The notes under the pieces: model-generated
Told to the model about the DNA's origin: nothing
Databases searched by the model: none
Seen by the model: only the letters and a program-made list of their open reading frames with translations
Assembly: GCA_900073065.1 (NCBI GenBank)
Contig: FJOG01000049.1
Location: 91,824-155,823 of the forward strand
From: Phialocephala subalpina
Lineage: Eukaryota > Ascomycota > Leotiomycetes > Helotiales > Mollisiaceae
DNA length: 64,000 nt
Direction of reading: 5' to 3'
Shown: one piece after another, positions 35,721 to 46,619 of the stretch
How the letters are laid out: every line of letters starts with the position of its first letter
How positions within the stretch are numbered: position 1 is the stretch's first letter
Position numbers and translations under genes: made by a program

Positions 35721-36086
35721 TTATTGGCTGAAAGATCTTGGGTGGGTCCCCAGAAGCCCTTGAACCCCAAAACCCTTGGTTTCAAAGCCCTTGGCTATAG
35801 TTACCTTGGCTATAATCACCTTAGTTGCAATCCCCTTGTGCGTAAACGCCTCGACGCGAAGATTTCTCGTGACAGTGGTACGGCAGTTGTCCAATGATAT
35901 GGGAAGTTTATTTCGAGCGTCTCCCCAATAGTATGAAAGCGGTTCGTATGCTTCTCCATCCGTTGATGGCGGGAAAATGCATTGCCGGAGGCTGCATTTT
36001 ATTTCATCTCCTTCTCGACTAGGGCGAAGCTCGAGGACTCTGATGGTACTAGGATCCCGAGGGAGAGGTTCATATTGATACTTCAT
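35721..36086 (-). pseudogene. HET-domain N-terminal fragment running into a minisatellite
   Basis: From the ATG at 36086 the frame encodes the front of a HET protein: MKYQYEPLPRDPSTIRVLEL, KCSLRQCIF and AYEPLSYYWGD, then ISLDNCRTTVTRNLRVEAF. At about 35860 similarity to HET proteins ends, and the frame continues through a 15-bp tandem array as pentapeptides (ATKVI, IAKVT, IAKGF, ETKGF) to a stop at 35721. The core HET motifs (WIDSLCI, RGW) are missing, so it cannot be a normal incompatibility gene. Whether the short protein is made is unknown. Confidence 0.75.
35754..35843. repeat. 15-bp minisatellite, six degenerate copies
   Basis: Units such as AAAACCCTTGGTTTC, AAAGCCCTTGGCTAT, AGTTACCTTGGCTAT and AATCACCTTAGTTGC follow each other exactly every 15 bases. 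On the minus strand they encode pentapeptides. A looser stretch with CTCCTGG(A/G)A and GGTCCTGGGACC words at 35610-35700 may be an older part of the same array. Confidence 0.85.
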
Positions 36087-36237
36087 GGCTTCTGCAAATG
36101 AGAGTCGCTGACCATGGCTTAGCAAAATGTTGGAGTTCGACGTGTGAATAAGGGCTAGAGAATTTCGTTCGAGACGACCGGATCCAGTGCCACGTGCAAT
36201 ATTACGCCGAGGGTTGAGTATATTTCGTTATTTGATA

Positions 36238-36331
36238 GCTCGTATGGTTCGAAAAGTGTTGTCGAATTGTGATTCCGGGGTCAAGAGTTGGGCTTCCAAA
36301 GGGTGCGAGACTTGAAATGCGGATTCTCTTG
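36238..36331 (+). repeat. Detached copy of the retroelement 5' region
   Basis: This stretch matches 27238-27333 in the same orientation with few differences: GTATGGTT(T/C)GAAAAGTGTTG through GGGCTTCCAAAGGGTGCG to ATGCGGATTCTCTT. It lies just downstream of the HET fragment. No ORF1 sequence follows, so only the 5' piece is present. Confidence 0.85.
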
Positions 36332-36609
36332 GGGGCAGGGGCAGGTTGCTAACTCGCTGGTTTGCTGGGTGCCGTATACCGGCAGGGATCAACGATAGGA
36401 CACTCGATCAACTTTGCGCCGCATTAACGCGCTAGATTCCTGCTCGATCTCGAGTGCGATGCGAGATGGGAGAAGGTGTCGTGTCGTGGATGAGATGAGG
36501 TTGGAACTTCACAAGTCAGAGATGTTATAAAAACGTCTTAGCGCCAGTCAGCACCCAAAGGTTCTGTTATTGGTTCTCAAACACGGCCTAATTACAGCGA
36601 TATTACCAA

Positions 36610-37038
36610 CTACTGTCCGAACGCGATTTTAAGCGAGTGAATAGAAAACGCGTCGGGGCCAACCACCTCACAACCATCAATTACATCTCCGCGAATTGGT
36701 TGAAAGAATGGTGGTGGCGGTCGAGCTTGAACAGGGTACCCACTATTCTGGGCTCTACCATAGTAATACTCGGGGTGTGGCCATTGCTGAGGAGGTGGTG
36801 GGGGTGCACTTGGTGCAGGAAGGTATCCATATTCGACTGTAGGAGCTGTAAGAGGTTGTACAACTTGAGGTTGTTCGATAGTAGGAGGGGGAGCCGGAGC
36901 AGGAGTGTCTTGCTTCTTTGACGAACGACGTCCTTTGATCTTTATCTCATTATATCCTTCCATCCACTTGGAAATCCAAGCTTGCGGTACTCGTGAATAG
37001 TCACATCGTCGATGCCACCAACGATCAGTTCTGCCCAC
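36610..37038 (-). CDS. Proline-rich hypothetical protein, doubtful
   Basis: An open frame of 142 codons starts MGRTDRWWHRR and is basic, then Pro/Gln/Tyr-rich (PAPAPPPTIEQPQ, APSAPPPPPQQWPHPEYYYG, QARPPPPFF). No conserved domain is recognised. The consistent Pro-rich bias suggests real coding sequence, perhaps the last exon of a gene starting to the right, but 37040-37320 shows no clear upstream exon. Confidence 0.35.
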   Translation of the reverse strand: MGRTDRWWHRRCDYSRVPQAWISKWMEGYNEIKIKGRRSSKKQDTPAPAPPPTIEQPQVVQPLTAPTVEYGYLPAPSAPPPPPQQWPHPEYYYGRAQNSGYPVQARPPPPFFQPIRGDVIDGCEVVGPDAFSIHSLKIAFGQ

Positions 37039-37344
37039 TAATCAAGCTCCAAGCCAGCAATCCCACGGTGTGTTTTTCTCAACTTTATGACGTAGCAAGC
37101 GCCTCTGAAATTTGTACAATTCTCTTCTATACAGATATGGGTTGCAAAGACTTGCTGGCGAGAATATTCTTTAGGCTCTATCCCCTCGTCTTTTACTGCC
37201 TTCTTGTCGAGTTGTCTAGTGACACTCGAGATACGCTTGTGTTCGAGGAGGTTGAGCTTGTTCGCAATCAGTCGATTGGCCTTTTCGTAAGTATGCCCAG
37301 GGGGGTACGATTATTATGACAACTTTTTGGTAAGGTACAAAGGG

Positions 37345-38017
37345 CAACATCCAGCGGAGTCGTCCAAGCAGAAACGCACATCGAAGCGGGAGTCGCAGCT
37401 GGATTTCCTGTCGATGTGTCACTCCTTTGGAGCTACCACCATTCCAGTGACTTCGGGGCTATTCAAATCTGTACTGACCAAGTCATCAACGAGAGCTATC
37501 GGCAAAAGGTCCCCTTTAGCAGGTGGGCAAATAATGAGAACACAAAAGTCTTACTCAAGGACTGCCCAGATATCAAAGCCCATGGCTTCTTCATCATAAC
37601 TTCGACTTGGTCAACAACCGATGTCCTCACCGCGGCGTGGACCAATCCTGAGCATCATGTTGAGATAGGTGTCAAAGTCGAAGTCCCCGGGATGGACAAG
37701 TTGGACCGCGGTTCAAGTATTACACCACAAACTCGGCAGGAAGCTGGATTCAGGCTGACACAGAGGTGCGACGTCCCGATACTCTGGTTTGATACAAATT
37801 ACTAAAGTTGTGGCAGAATAATAGAAAAAATGTTGTCTTTTTCGGCGGCATACACTACAAATTCAACCGCTTGATGCGTGAGACAACGGAAGTCTCACAA
37901 CTCGATTGGGAATCCCGTGCCTCTGGAGAGGAACAAATTATTCTCTCTGACCCTCAAGATGAAAAGTTCGTGTATATGGTACAGCCAGTCAACATCGGGG
38001 ATGCTGAGGTCGACTGA
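37345..38017 (+). pseudogene. C-terminal part of an ascomycete hypothetical protein, frame-shifted
   Basis: The frame from about 37345 reads HIEAGVAAGFPVDVSLLWSY, HHSSDFGAIQICTD, KAHGFFIITSTWSTTDVLTAAW and VEIGVKVEVPGMDKLD. It then shifts near 37710: the continuing sequence FKYYTTNSAGSWIQADTEVR is one frame over, and KNVVFFGGIHYKFNRLMRE (from 37808) is in a further frame. Proteins with GG..AGV.VD.SLLW and HHSSDFGA recur in Leotiomycetes and Sordariomycetes, with unknown function. I found no GT/AG pairs restoring the frame, so it is probably a pseudogene; the N-terminal half was not found. Confidence 0.5.
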
Positions 38018-38516
38018 GGTCGCGCGAAGCAGTTGATTAGAATTGAGGAATGGTTGCAATTTCAATCAGTATCGCTTTGGTATAGACTGGCGTTGTGGAG
38101 ACATGCTTTCATTCGTCGCCCGATCGTTGCTGCCGGTAGGGTGGAAGGCGTCTGGTCCCGCAGGTGTGCTAGAAAAGGACAGCTGATGGCACAGCGCGCT
38201 TGAATGAAGCTGGGGATTTTGGCAGTTGCAGATCTAACAATTACTTGAAGTTTCAACATAAAAGCAGCAGCAAGGAAACCAGTTTCGTATGTTCTTTCTC
38301 GTGTAGAAATCATGAGATTCCCCTCCTGGCGAATTTGTGAGACAATAATAAGTGAAAAACGCGCCAGCTGGACGAAATCAATAAGTCCAAAGTACAGCAC
38401 TGGCGATAGTGATTCGGTCACATCAAGAGAGACCACGCAGAGGCACTTGCCAAGAAGCCTGTTGGATCCGTAATGCTGGATTGATTTGAAAACAATTGAT
38501 TTGATGTTATATCTTA

Positions 38517-39645
38517 CTACAGAGTCAACAGGACCTTCTTCCCAGCTTCAGGATTCTGTTGCGCGACATCGAAAGCCTTCTCATGATCCTCCAGACCAAA
38601 CTCCCCAACAAGTTCATGCCCAGCAGCAGCGCCCAGCTTCAGCAATCCAGATTCAGCAAGCTTGATCAGACCCCAAACATCTTCCCGTTCATACATGTAT
38701 TGGCCACGGATGGTCAGGTTCTGCGCAACAGCCACAGCATATGGAATGGCGATATCCTTCATGTTGACTCCTATCAGAGAAACCCTGCCGTACTGCTTGA
38801 CGGCCATCATACAACTTCGAATGTGGGTAGACTCGTTGGCAGCGATTGGAGAAAGGTCCATGTATGCGTCGATGGTGCCGAACTTCTTCAAAGCAGCTAG
38901 GTCTTCGTTGAAGTCGCCCTTGAATTCCACCACTTGGACCCTGGGAAGGTGGGCAGCCACTTTCTGCAACGTTTCCAAGTTCCGTCCAACGGCAATGACA
39001 CGAGCTCCCATCGCAGAAGCGACCTCGACAGCAGCACCACTGTAGATGCCCGTAGCAGGAGCAACAATGACAGTCTCTCCAGCTTTGAGATCGATGGCCC
39101 GAAATCCACCATATGGCACCGTGTGTCTTGTAAGGAGCGACAGATCCCCAACAGAATATCCCAGTCCACCATTCGAAGGACTTCTCATGAGGACCGCCTC
39201 ATTCAACGCATAGCAGTTCTCCAACGGAGCTCGTGCGTATTCTGCATACATCCCGTTCCTCCACGGCCCTTCTATCAACTTGTGTGCGGCGGGATTTCCG
39301 CCGCATACGCCAGCTCCCCAAAGTATCTGCACATCTGGATTATCGCGGGCTCGTATGAAGGGGTCGAGGAGGACGAGTTGATCGACTTGGAAAGAGGTAG
39401 TGTCGGGGCCAGTCGCTGCGATGCGTCCAATGGCTCGTGCGCCGGGGACCATTGGTGTTGGGAAGTAGAGGTATGGGAGGTTGCCAGAGGACATTCTTGA
39501 GGCTGGGTTCGACGAGGCTCGATATGATGCGGACGACGACGCTTCCTGGGACTGCATCTGGTGTAGGGATGGTCTGCACCTCTAATGGTCCTGTTGGACC
39601 TAGGCAGACGAGAGCGCGGCAGGTTTTGGGGAGAGATTGAGACAT
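38517..39645 (-). CDS. Medium-chain (MDR) alcohol dehydrogenase-like protein, one frame break
   Basis: From the ATG at 39645: MSQSLPKTCRALVCLGPTGP, then EVQTIPTPDAVPGSVVVRI, the usual MDR lead-in. Between 39500 and 39481 the reading frame changes by one base; the next frame carries NLPYLYFPTPMVPGARAIGR, DQLVLLDPFIRARDNPD, a Rossmann core (GETVIVAPATGIYSGAAVEV, GARVIAVGRN) and an intact end at 38517. The family oxidises or reduces alcohols, aldehydes or ketones with NAD(P)H. No structural-zinc four-cysteine loop is seen. The single break, with everything else well conserved, points to a sequence error or a very recent mutation. It lies about 680 bases from the divergent Zn2Cys6 regulator gene. 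Confidence 0.75.
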
Positions 39646-40324
39646 GGTGTTAGTGATAATGCTCGTATTCTTCTTGATGCAGATGAAAGAGAGCCTTAAA
39701 AGTCGCAGACACAATTGACAAGAGGATACTGGAGCACGACAGGAGGGAAGACCACAGCATTATATACCCCACTCGCGGCATCGATCTTCATGCTGCAACG
39801 CCATAGACTCTGCGCGAGGGAGAAACATTGTCGGCGCTGGAGGACTTAGGAGGAGTTTAGAACAGCGAATTCGATCGTATTACCGATAACTCCATGTCCA
39901 TCACAAGTGCAGGCGTCATAGACTGCTTTCGTCGTCGAGAAAGTTTCGAAGTGAAGGTTGGAGGGAGGGTTTGAAGTTGTCAATCCGACAAGAGGTTAGC
40001 CTGACACCTATCCGAAAGAAGGCTAGTCTGTTGGATCTGATCAAGTACAAAAACGGGTTAGCTTATTCCCAGATACGAGTTGAGGTTAGCTCTTACCAGA
40101 TGTGGGATCTATCATCCAATCGGAGTCATGAATGGCCCACACTTAAGTCCGAGATCTTGTAGTCTTGCCTCGTCCAACATCCTTCAACCTCTCTCCATCT
40201 CACCTGTGGCCTTTCTTCCTTCGCATCGTATTCATGAATGTATAGTCAAGGCTTAATGTACCATATTTGAGTCGACTACTGCATAATTCATCCATAAGAA
40301 GCAACTGCTGAGCAGAACAACATC

Positions 40325-41903
40325 ATGCCATCGAAAACTCCGAGGACACCAGCTCCGAAAGAGGCAACAGTCCGTAAACGACGAGCTCATAATAAGTCTA
40401 GACGTGGCTGTAGAAACTGTAAGGCTGATTGACCTCGATATCGCTAAGAAGACTGCATGAAACATATGGCTAACCAATATCAGGTAAACTCCGAAAGGTC
40501 AAAGTGAGTTCCCATCAATTCTCCTCGATGGCCCAGACTGACCAGTTCAGTGTGATGAAACGCGCCCCAAGTGTGAGAAATGCGTCTCTTTCGGCGTTAC
40601 CTGTAACTATGACTCCAAGAATTCGGACCTCCAGCCATCCTATGACATGCAGGTGAACTTGACAAGCCCAATGGTCCCACCTCAAACACCCGGACCAACG
40701 ACTCACATCACATTCCCCCAATTTGGAGTCCCCCGCACTATTTATCCACCTATCATAACAGGAGATGATATGGGCAGTTTCCAACTGGATATGGACAGTT
40801 TGGGCCGACTTGATAGGTTCCAGAACAGGACTGTGCATACAGTTGGGACGAAGAGTGCAGGGAAGCTGTTCGCTCGCTTGACAGTTGATCTTGCTCTTGC
40901 TGTAAGTCTTCACCACTCTCCTCCGTTCATGTCCTCTTCTTAGTTTCTTCGTGATGTGGATCGAGCTGATGAGCGCTAGCATCCGTACCTCATGCACGTC
41001 GTTCAAGTCCTGACTGTCATCCATGACCGGTACCTCTCACCTAATCCATACTCAAAGCAGACCTTAACAGAAACTTACCACCTCTCTCGAGCCGCCGCGC
41101 TCTTCAACCGCAAACTGTCCCTCCCGCTCCTTAATGATGATCGAGACGGACTCTGGGCAACAGCCGCCCTACTCGGCCTCATCTCATTCTCCCTCACCGA
41201 TGCCTCCTCCGCCGAGGAATCATGGCCCCTCGCTCCACCTCCGAACGATGGCACTGATCCTCTAGAATGGATCAACATCGCCGAATCTAAATCTGCCATT
41301 TGGAATCTCGTCAACCCCTCACGACCAGATTCTCGCTTCGCAATCATGAAGAACGATTACGACACCGCACATCCACCATTCAGTATCCCACTTAATGGCA
41401 TCGAAGGTATCCCGCCTGACTTTGCGGCGGTCTTTGATCTTTGTGGATGGGTGTCTGCGAAGACTTCCCCTTATTATACACAGGTTCATATCCTCATATC
41501 CTTGCTTCCTATCCCCTGCGAACGAGGATCCATCATCAGATTCCTGGCTTTCATCGGCCATATGCAGGAAGATTTTAAGCGCCTGTTGCGAGAACGAGAT
41601 CCCAGAGCGTTGCTTCTGCTCGCATACTGGTACGCGAAAGTCTGGAAAGCGGTCTGGTGGATTGAACGACGTGCTGTTCTCGAATGTGAGGCGATCTGCC
41701 GTTATCTTGATAGATGGCATGGAGATGATAAGAAGTTGATGGATTTGTTGATGTTTCCGAAGAGGAGATGTGGGATGGCGCCTGAATTGAGCTGGATTGG
41801 GGAGGAAGAGATGGGGCTAGTGAGTACGGGGCCGAGTCCTGTGTTTCCGCCACCTTTCTTGAGGACTGGAAATGAACGTATGTGTGCTCTGTGTTCTTGT
41901 TGA
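40325..41903 (+). CDS. Zn2Cys6 transcription factor
   Basis: Exons 40325-40418, 40484-40503, 40551-40901 and 40980-41903 give about 462 residues. The binuclear zinc cluster CRNCKLRKVKCDETRPKC, with CEKC and VTC completing six cysteines, is split across three exons, the middle one only 20 nt. A basic stretch KRRAHNKSRRG precedes it. The large C-terminal part is helical (YHLSRAAALFNRKLSLPL; WATAALLGLISFSL; ECEAICRYLDRWHG), like the Upc2/DUF3468 group. Such proteins bind CGG-type sites and often control neighbouring pathway genes. Its position between the MDR dehydrogenase (divergent) and the SDR/MFS pair suggests it regulates them, which is inference. Confidence 0.88.
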
Positions 41904-42808
41904 AGGTATAGTTATGCTAAAGATGATAGCGCCGCCGTTTGCTCGAGAGGGTATGCTATTTGGTCTGGTTCCTCGCGTCATTGAGGAGCAGAACAGCTGA
42001 GATGAGACATGTCGCTATGCTGCAACATCTTGGCCTCGATGCCTCGCCGTTGGGTACTATCCAGCAGTCCGAGATCGTCCAAGTCTCCGCTCCTATCATT
42101 TAGACCAAAAAGGTTCAGAAGATAATGACCTGGAGTCTCGAGTCACAATCCTTCCAGTATCGTCAGCCATCGCAACCGTTCCTCGTCTCAGATTGGAATT
42201 GGGCAATTCTATTCGAGAGGGTAGTCGATGGTAGTATTCCTGCTAACACATCATCCTTTCCCAAGAGGCGAAAAGGTTCTACAGCATGAAATCCGAAGTC
42301 AGGACCCGGACTCCACTTTGTCAAAGCAGCAACGATTTGAGGACGATCTCTATTACTAACATTCAGACGAGGTGTCGCAAGATCGACCCCAAACAGCCCC
42401 AAAGCATACGATGACCACATGCGATGGGCGTGCCAAGAGTCGAGACGAGCAGTCGGATGTTTTGGCTGAACAACAGTTCCGAATATGGGGAAGGTATTGG
42501 GATATAGTAAGCGCTCAAGTGGACATTGCAGCAGGACGACGTGCAACAAAAAGCCCCAGAGTTGGAGAAATAGATGGTCATTGGGGAAATTGTGCGACTC
42601 TGCTGTTGGGCCCATGTGGGGTAAATCCTCCAATGCGGGGGCCCCACACGCAGGCTTCATCCGTCCAGTGCAGGTCCCAAATATGAACTGATACCTAGAA
42701 CACTTTTCTTTCTATGATTCTCGACTCTTTTTCAAAACAATAGGTGCTTTTATCTTTCAAAGTTCGAAGTTGGCAGAGTCCAAGTTGGAAACTTCATTGA
42801 CCAGAATA

Positions 42809-43937
42809 ATGGATCCGGCAGAATTCGGCATCTCAACCCTCCCCCTCCATCATGATCCATACCCCGCCATCTCATCAGAAGTGTTGGCAAACGCGAACGT
42901 AGGGAAGGTCGCAGTCGTTACAGGAGCAGCTAGAGGTACTTCCTCCCCCTCTCTCTCCCTCCGTTCTCTCCCACCCCTTCCTAATTCCGAACATAGGAAT
43001 CGGAGCAGCAATCTCGCTCTCCCTAGCCAAAACAGGCGCTTCAATTGCACTCCTCGACCTCAGTCTTTCAAGTCTGGCAGAAACGCAAGCCGCGTGTGAG
43101 AAAGAGGGTGTGAAGGTGAGGGGGTACGCTTGTGATGTTGTGAATTTAGAAAATGTGAGAAAGGTGTTTGAGGAGGCCGAGAAGGATTTGGGTCCCATTG
43201 AGTAGGTGCGAACTCTCTTACGACGGAATGGGAGAGTACTTGTGAGACCTTTGCTGACGCGAAAGTAAAGCATACTTGTGAACAACGCCGGAATCTTCGA
43301 ACAACGACCGCTTGCTATGACGAGTTTTGAGAGTGTCTGGAAACAAATCGAAGTCAATTTCAAAGGCCCCCTCATAACAACGCACCTCGTCCTCCCCTCC
43401 ATGATATCCCGCCGCAGCGGCTGCATAATCAACATAGCTTCTCGATCCGGGACTGTCGATGTTCCGATGTGTTTGGGCTACAACACTTCCAAAGCGGCTG
43501 TGATACGGATGACCTCCACTTTACAGCGAGAAATTGAACTTGATGGCCTCGATGATGAGATACAATTCTATGCGCTGCATCCTGGAGGGGTGTTGACTGC
43601 TATGGGTAGCTGTAAGTTTGCCCATTTGTTTTGTTGTCAGATGAAGAGCTCGGAGGTGATGAGATGAATAGCGGCGACTGCAAATGATGTTGTGGAGAAG
43701 TATGGGATTGTGAAAGACGAAGCCTTCTACAAAGATCTCTTCAAAGACGACCCCTCACTCTGCGGACAGACTTGTGCTTGGCTTTCCACTGGAAAGGGGA
43801 AGGAGCTGAGAGGTTTGTATCTTGATTCTAGACAGGATGTTGAGAAATTACTTGCTGTTGGGAGGGAAGGGTTGAAGAAGGGGCAGTTGAATACGCTTGG
43901 GGTGAACTTCTTGGAGGGGTATTGCAATGAGCCTTGA
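42809..43937 (+). CDS. Short-chain dehydrogenase/reductase (classical SDR)
   Basis: Exons 42809-42935, 42997-43201, 43271-43611 and 43672-43937 give 312 residues. The cofactor motif TGAARGIG is at residues 38-45 and NNAG at 115-118. The catalytic Ser is in INIAS (about 168), and YNTSK supplies Tyr181 and Lys185, so the active site is complete. Spliced exon 2 has ALLDLSLSSL after beta-2; an Asp there favours NAD(H) in classical SDRs. The start at 42809 gives a short leader before the Rossmann fold. Substrate unknown. It neighbours a Zn2Cys6 factor and an MFS transporter. Confidence 0.9.
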
Positions 43938-44194
43938 GATTGTGTCCCGACTGTGGATGGGGGTGAGAATTGAGCAATATGACAGAAACAGCTTCACAGC
44001 CAATGTCCGAGAATAAGGAGCAAAGATGAACAACTCAACAAACTAGGGAGAAAGCAGAAATCTTTGTTGCGTATCGCATAGGTACAGTCAGTTCTGCTTC
44101 GGCAGGCTTGAAGCCAGGAAGCCTTTCGAGCAAACCTCGGATCCACTCCTGTATCGTTCTCTCTCCGATTTTACCGTCTGGAGATCTCAGAGAG

Positions 44195-44395
44195 GTGTGC
44201 GGTGTGCGACGTGCAACAAAACCTTTTCGTCTTCACTTCACGTCGAGTACGGACATTGTTCGAGCTTTGTTGCAGATCGCAAGAGCGGCAGCGGGCCGGC
44301 CAGCGGGACTGCAAGAGCAGGTTTCCGCCAGATAGCCCCGCTAGTCATCCCGCTGCCGCCGCCTGCGATGTGCAACAGACCGTCTAAAGTTGGCG
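44195..44395. other. Non-coding stretch with repeated GTGCAACA/TTGTTGCA words
   Basis: GACGTGCAACAAAACC (44208), GCTTTGTTGCAGATCGC (44269) and CGATGTGCAACAGACCG (44366) recur in both orientations in a GC-rich stretch, together with CGGACATTG. The same words recur at 51580-51880. No gene is recognised between the SDR and the MFS gene. Confidence 0.4.
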
Positions 44396-44641
44396 GTCGA
44401 AGGAGGACATTGGGATCCCGATGATAGTAGAATGGAGAAATGACTACCAAAGGTAACAGAATGGGCGAATGTCAGGATAGGCAGACGAACATCGCTGGAA
44501 GAGAGAGAAATGCGTTCGCGCAGTCGTGACTCGTTCGTGCAGGGATTGTGATCGTGGGATGAAACTTCATCACAAAAGGCGGTGGTCAACGGGAGTGATC
44601 TGTCCTCGTGAAATGCAATGCATTGAGTCTCCAGAATGGAT

Positions 44642-46559
44642 CTATAAACTCGCTTTCCCCTGCGATTCGTAAGGCATGAGAAGTACAAGACAGCCTGCAG
44701 CGATGAACAGCGCCCCGCTGGTATAGACCGGTGCTGAAGTCTGCAGGTTTGCAAACATGGCGATGATGGGCTTGAGATAGGTTAGCATCCAGGCTTTACA
44801 AGAGACAAGGCTGCACGAGGCTGCCGTCGATCCAGGTGAATCTAGAAGAAGGCGAAGCTAGGTTGAAAAGGGAGGAACTCACAGCCATAACCCCAAAAAT
44901 TCGATTCGAAGTCGCCGTCAAAGCATTCCCCGTTCCCCTATCCTTCGTTGGAAAGATCTCCGGCGTATACGCATAAAGCACCGCATACATCACATTGCTA
45001 CAGAAATTAAACGCACAATTCCATCCCAGCAGTTGCGCACTTGTTAGTGCTGTCGTTGAACAATACAGAAACACCCCAGTCAAAACAGTAGACCCTGCAA
45101 GAGTTCCTTTCCTTCCAAGTCTTGGAACCTCGACAAGAACGGCACCGATCAATGCGCCGGGAATTCCGAGAGAGCTGATGATGAGTGAGTTCCGGTATGT
45201 GATGTATGTTGAGCCATCGCCGAATTTGGCGCCGCGGATGGCTTGGAGATATGGCAAGAAGGCATTGTATAATGGGTAGCCGAGGCCGATGAATGCCCAG
45301 ACGAGCATGATGAGAGATGTTGAGAACGCAAGTTGCTTGTTGGCGAAGAGAGCGTGGACGTGGGAGAAGTTGAGAGCTGAAAGTTTGCGTTTGAGGGCGG
45401 CTTTGGTGGTTGTCTGCTGGGACCTCCCACCTGCAGCGGATTCGCACGCGCGGAGATCTTCGATACTCACTGAAGAAAGTCAATATAATGCTAGTAGAGG
45501 GATGTTTGACTGACGGCTTGACGTTTTCCCATTTCGTCTAGCGACTTCGTGGACAACTTTCACGGCCTCCTCGTCCCGGCCTTTGCCCATGAGGTACTTC
45601 GGTGATTCGAAGATGGTGAAGAACACCATTCGGACGATGAATTCGATCAAAGAGATTCCTCCCATGGTGATCACAAAGTACCTCCATCCCATATTTCCCG
45701 CTCTCGTACAAGTAGTCGTTGTTTCCTGACATGTGAGGTTCCCTAGAAGTGGCCAAGCAATCAGATTTGCAATAACTTGTGCAATTGCCCAATCAATGGA
45801 CAGCACTGTGAGAAGGTATTGATGTGAGCCTGGGAGGAACTCTAGGAACACTGCTGAGTCAACTGGGAGGTTCCCGCCCACACCAAAGCTCCATAATGCT
45901 GCGAAGGTTCCGATTGTTGCGAAATTGGGTGATGCCGCGGCGATCATGCCGAAAACTGCTGTGACACCAAGTGTCAAGTTGAATGCATGTCGTCGACCGA
46001 AAATATCACATCCGAAGCCCCAGAACATAGCTCCCGCGAGAAGACCGATATTCTGTGCTAGCGAGAGCAGTGGTGGTCGTGAGGGAAGAAATTCGTTGGT
46101 TATAGGCGTGACTTGAGTTTTCAGCAAAGCATAGGACACTGCAATGAATGACTTACAAATCAGAGAAGTGACAATGGGCCAGAGATTATCATTAGCCCAG
46201 CCGAATCCTACAACAACGAAGAGTTGCCACTGGTACCATCCCATTCCAATCTCCTGAATCTGAAGAAAGTTAGTAGATTGTCATGTGGAGCAGGACCATC
46301 ATACCGCATGGTTCAGGACTTTCGCCTTTGCTTCATAGACTGGATCGAGGGTACCTTTCGGTATTGCTGTATCAGGACTCCCTGCCGAGATTGAGTAGTG
46401 CTCTTCGCCGTGAGCGTCGTCCGTTGTGAATGTCTCTCCTGCTGCCTTGCTCCCTCCACCCTCCCCCGGTATCAAACTCTCCTCCATTTCGCCTCCAAGA
46501 GAAGTCATCGGAATATATTGGTGTCTATCTGGCCGGGGCCTAGATGAAGAAGGAAACAT
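44642..46559 (-). CDS. MFS transporter, SV2/sugar-porter-like
   Basis: Right to left, exon 1 from 46559 ends KAKVLNHA and joins IQEIGMGWYQWQLFVV. A strong GTAAGT donor near 46165 removes 45 nt, giving WPIVTSLIFTPITNEF. The next intron is 45514-45470 (NGKTSS to LSIEDLRACES). The last, 44882-44771, joins RIFGVMA to PIIAMFANLQTSAPVYTSGA, with the stop at 44642. The protein has an acidic cytosolic N-terminus, QNIGLLAGAMFWGFGCDIFGRRHAF (the MFS loop 2-3 signature), a long central loop, and about 12 spans. This arrangement is that of fungal SV2-like/organic-solute transporters of the plasma membrane; substrate unknown. It may serve the adjacent dehydrogenases. Confidence 0.88.
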
Positions 46560-46619
46560 TGACCCGGAAGGAAAGGCGGCTTATATGAACAGTGTTGAAG
46601 GTTGCCCTGGAACATTGTG

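Noticed and set aside
38062..38436. 124-codon minus-strand frame upstream of the MDR gene end
   Set aside because: Some helical character, but no recognised family and no exon context.
42163..42686. Overlapping frames of 94-165 codons on both strands
   Set aside because: No domain, no splice pattern and no codon-like bias; treated as intergenic between the Zn2Cys6 and SDR genes.
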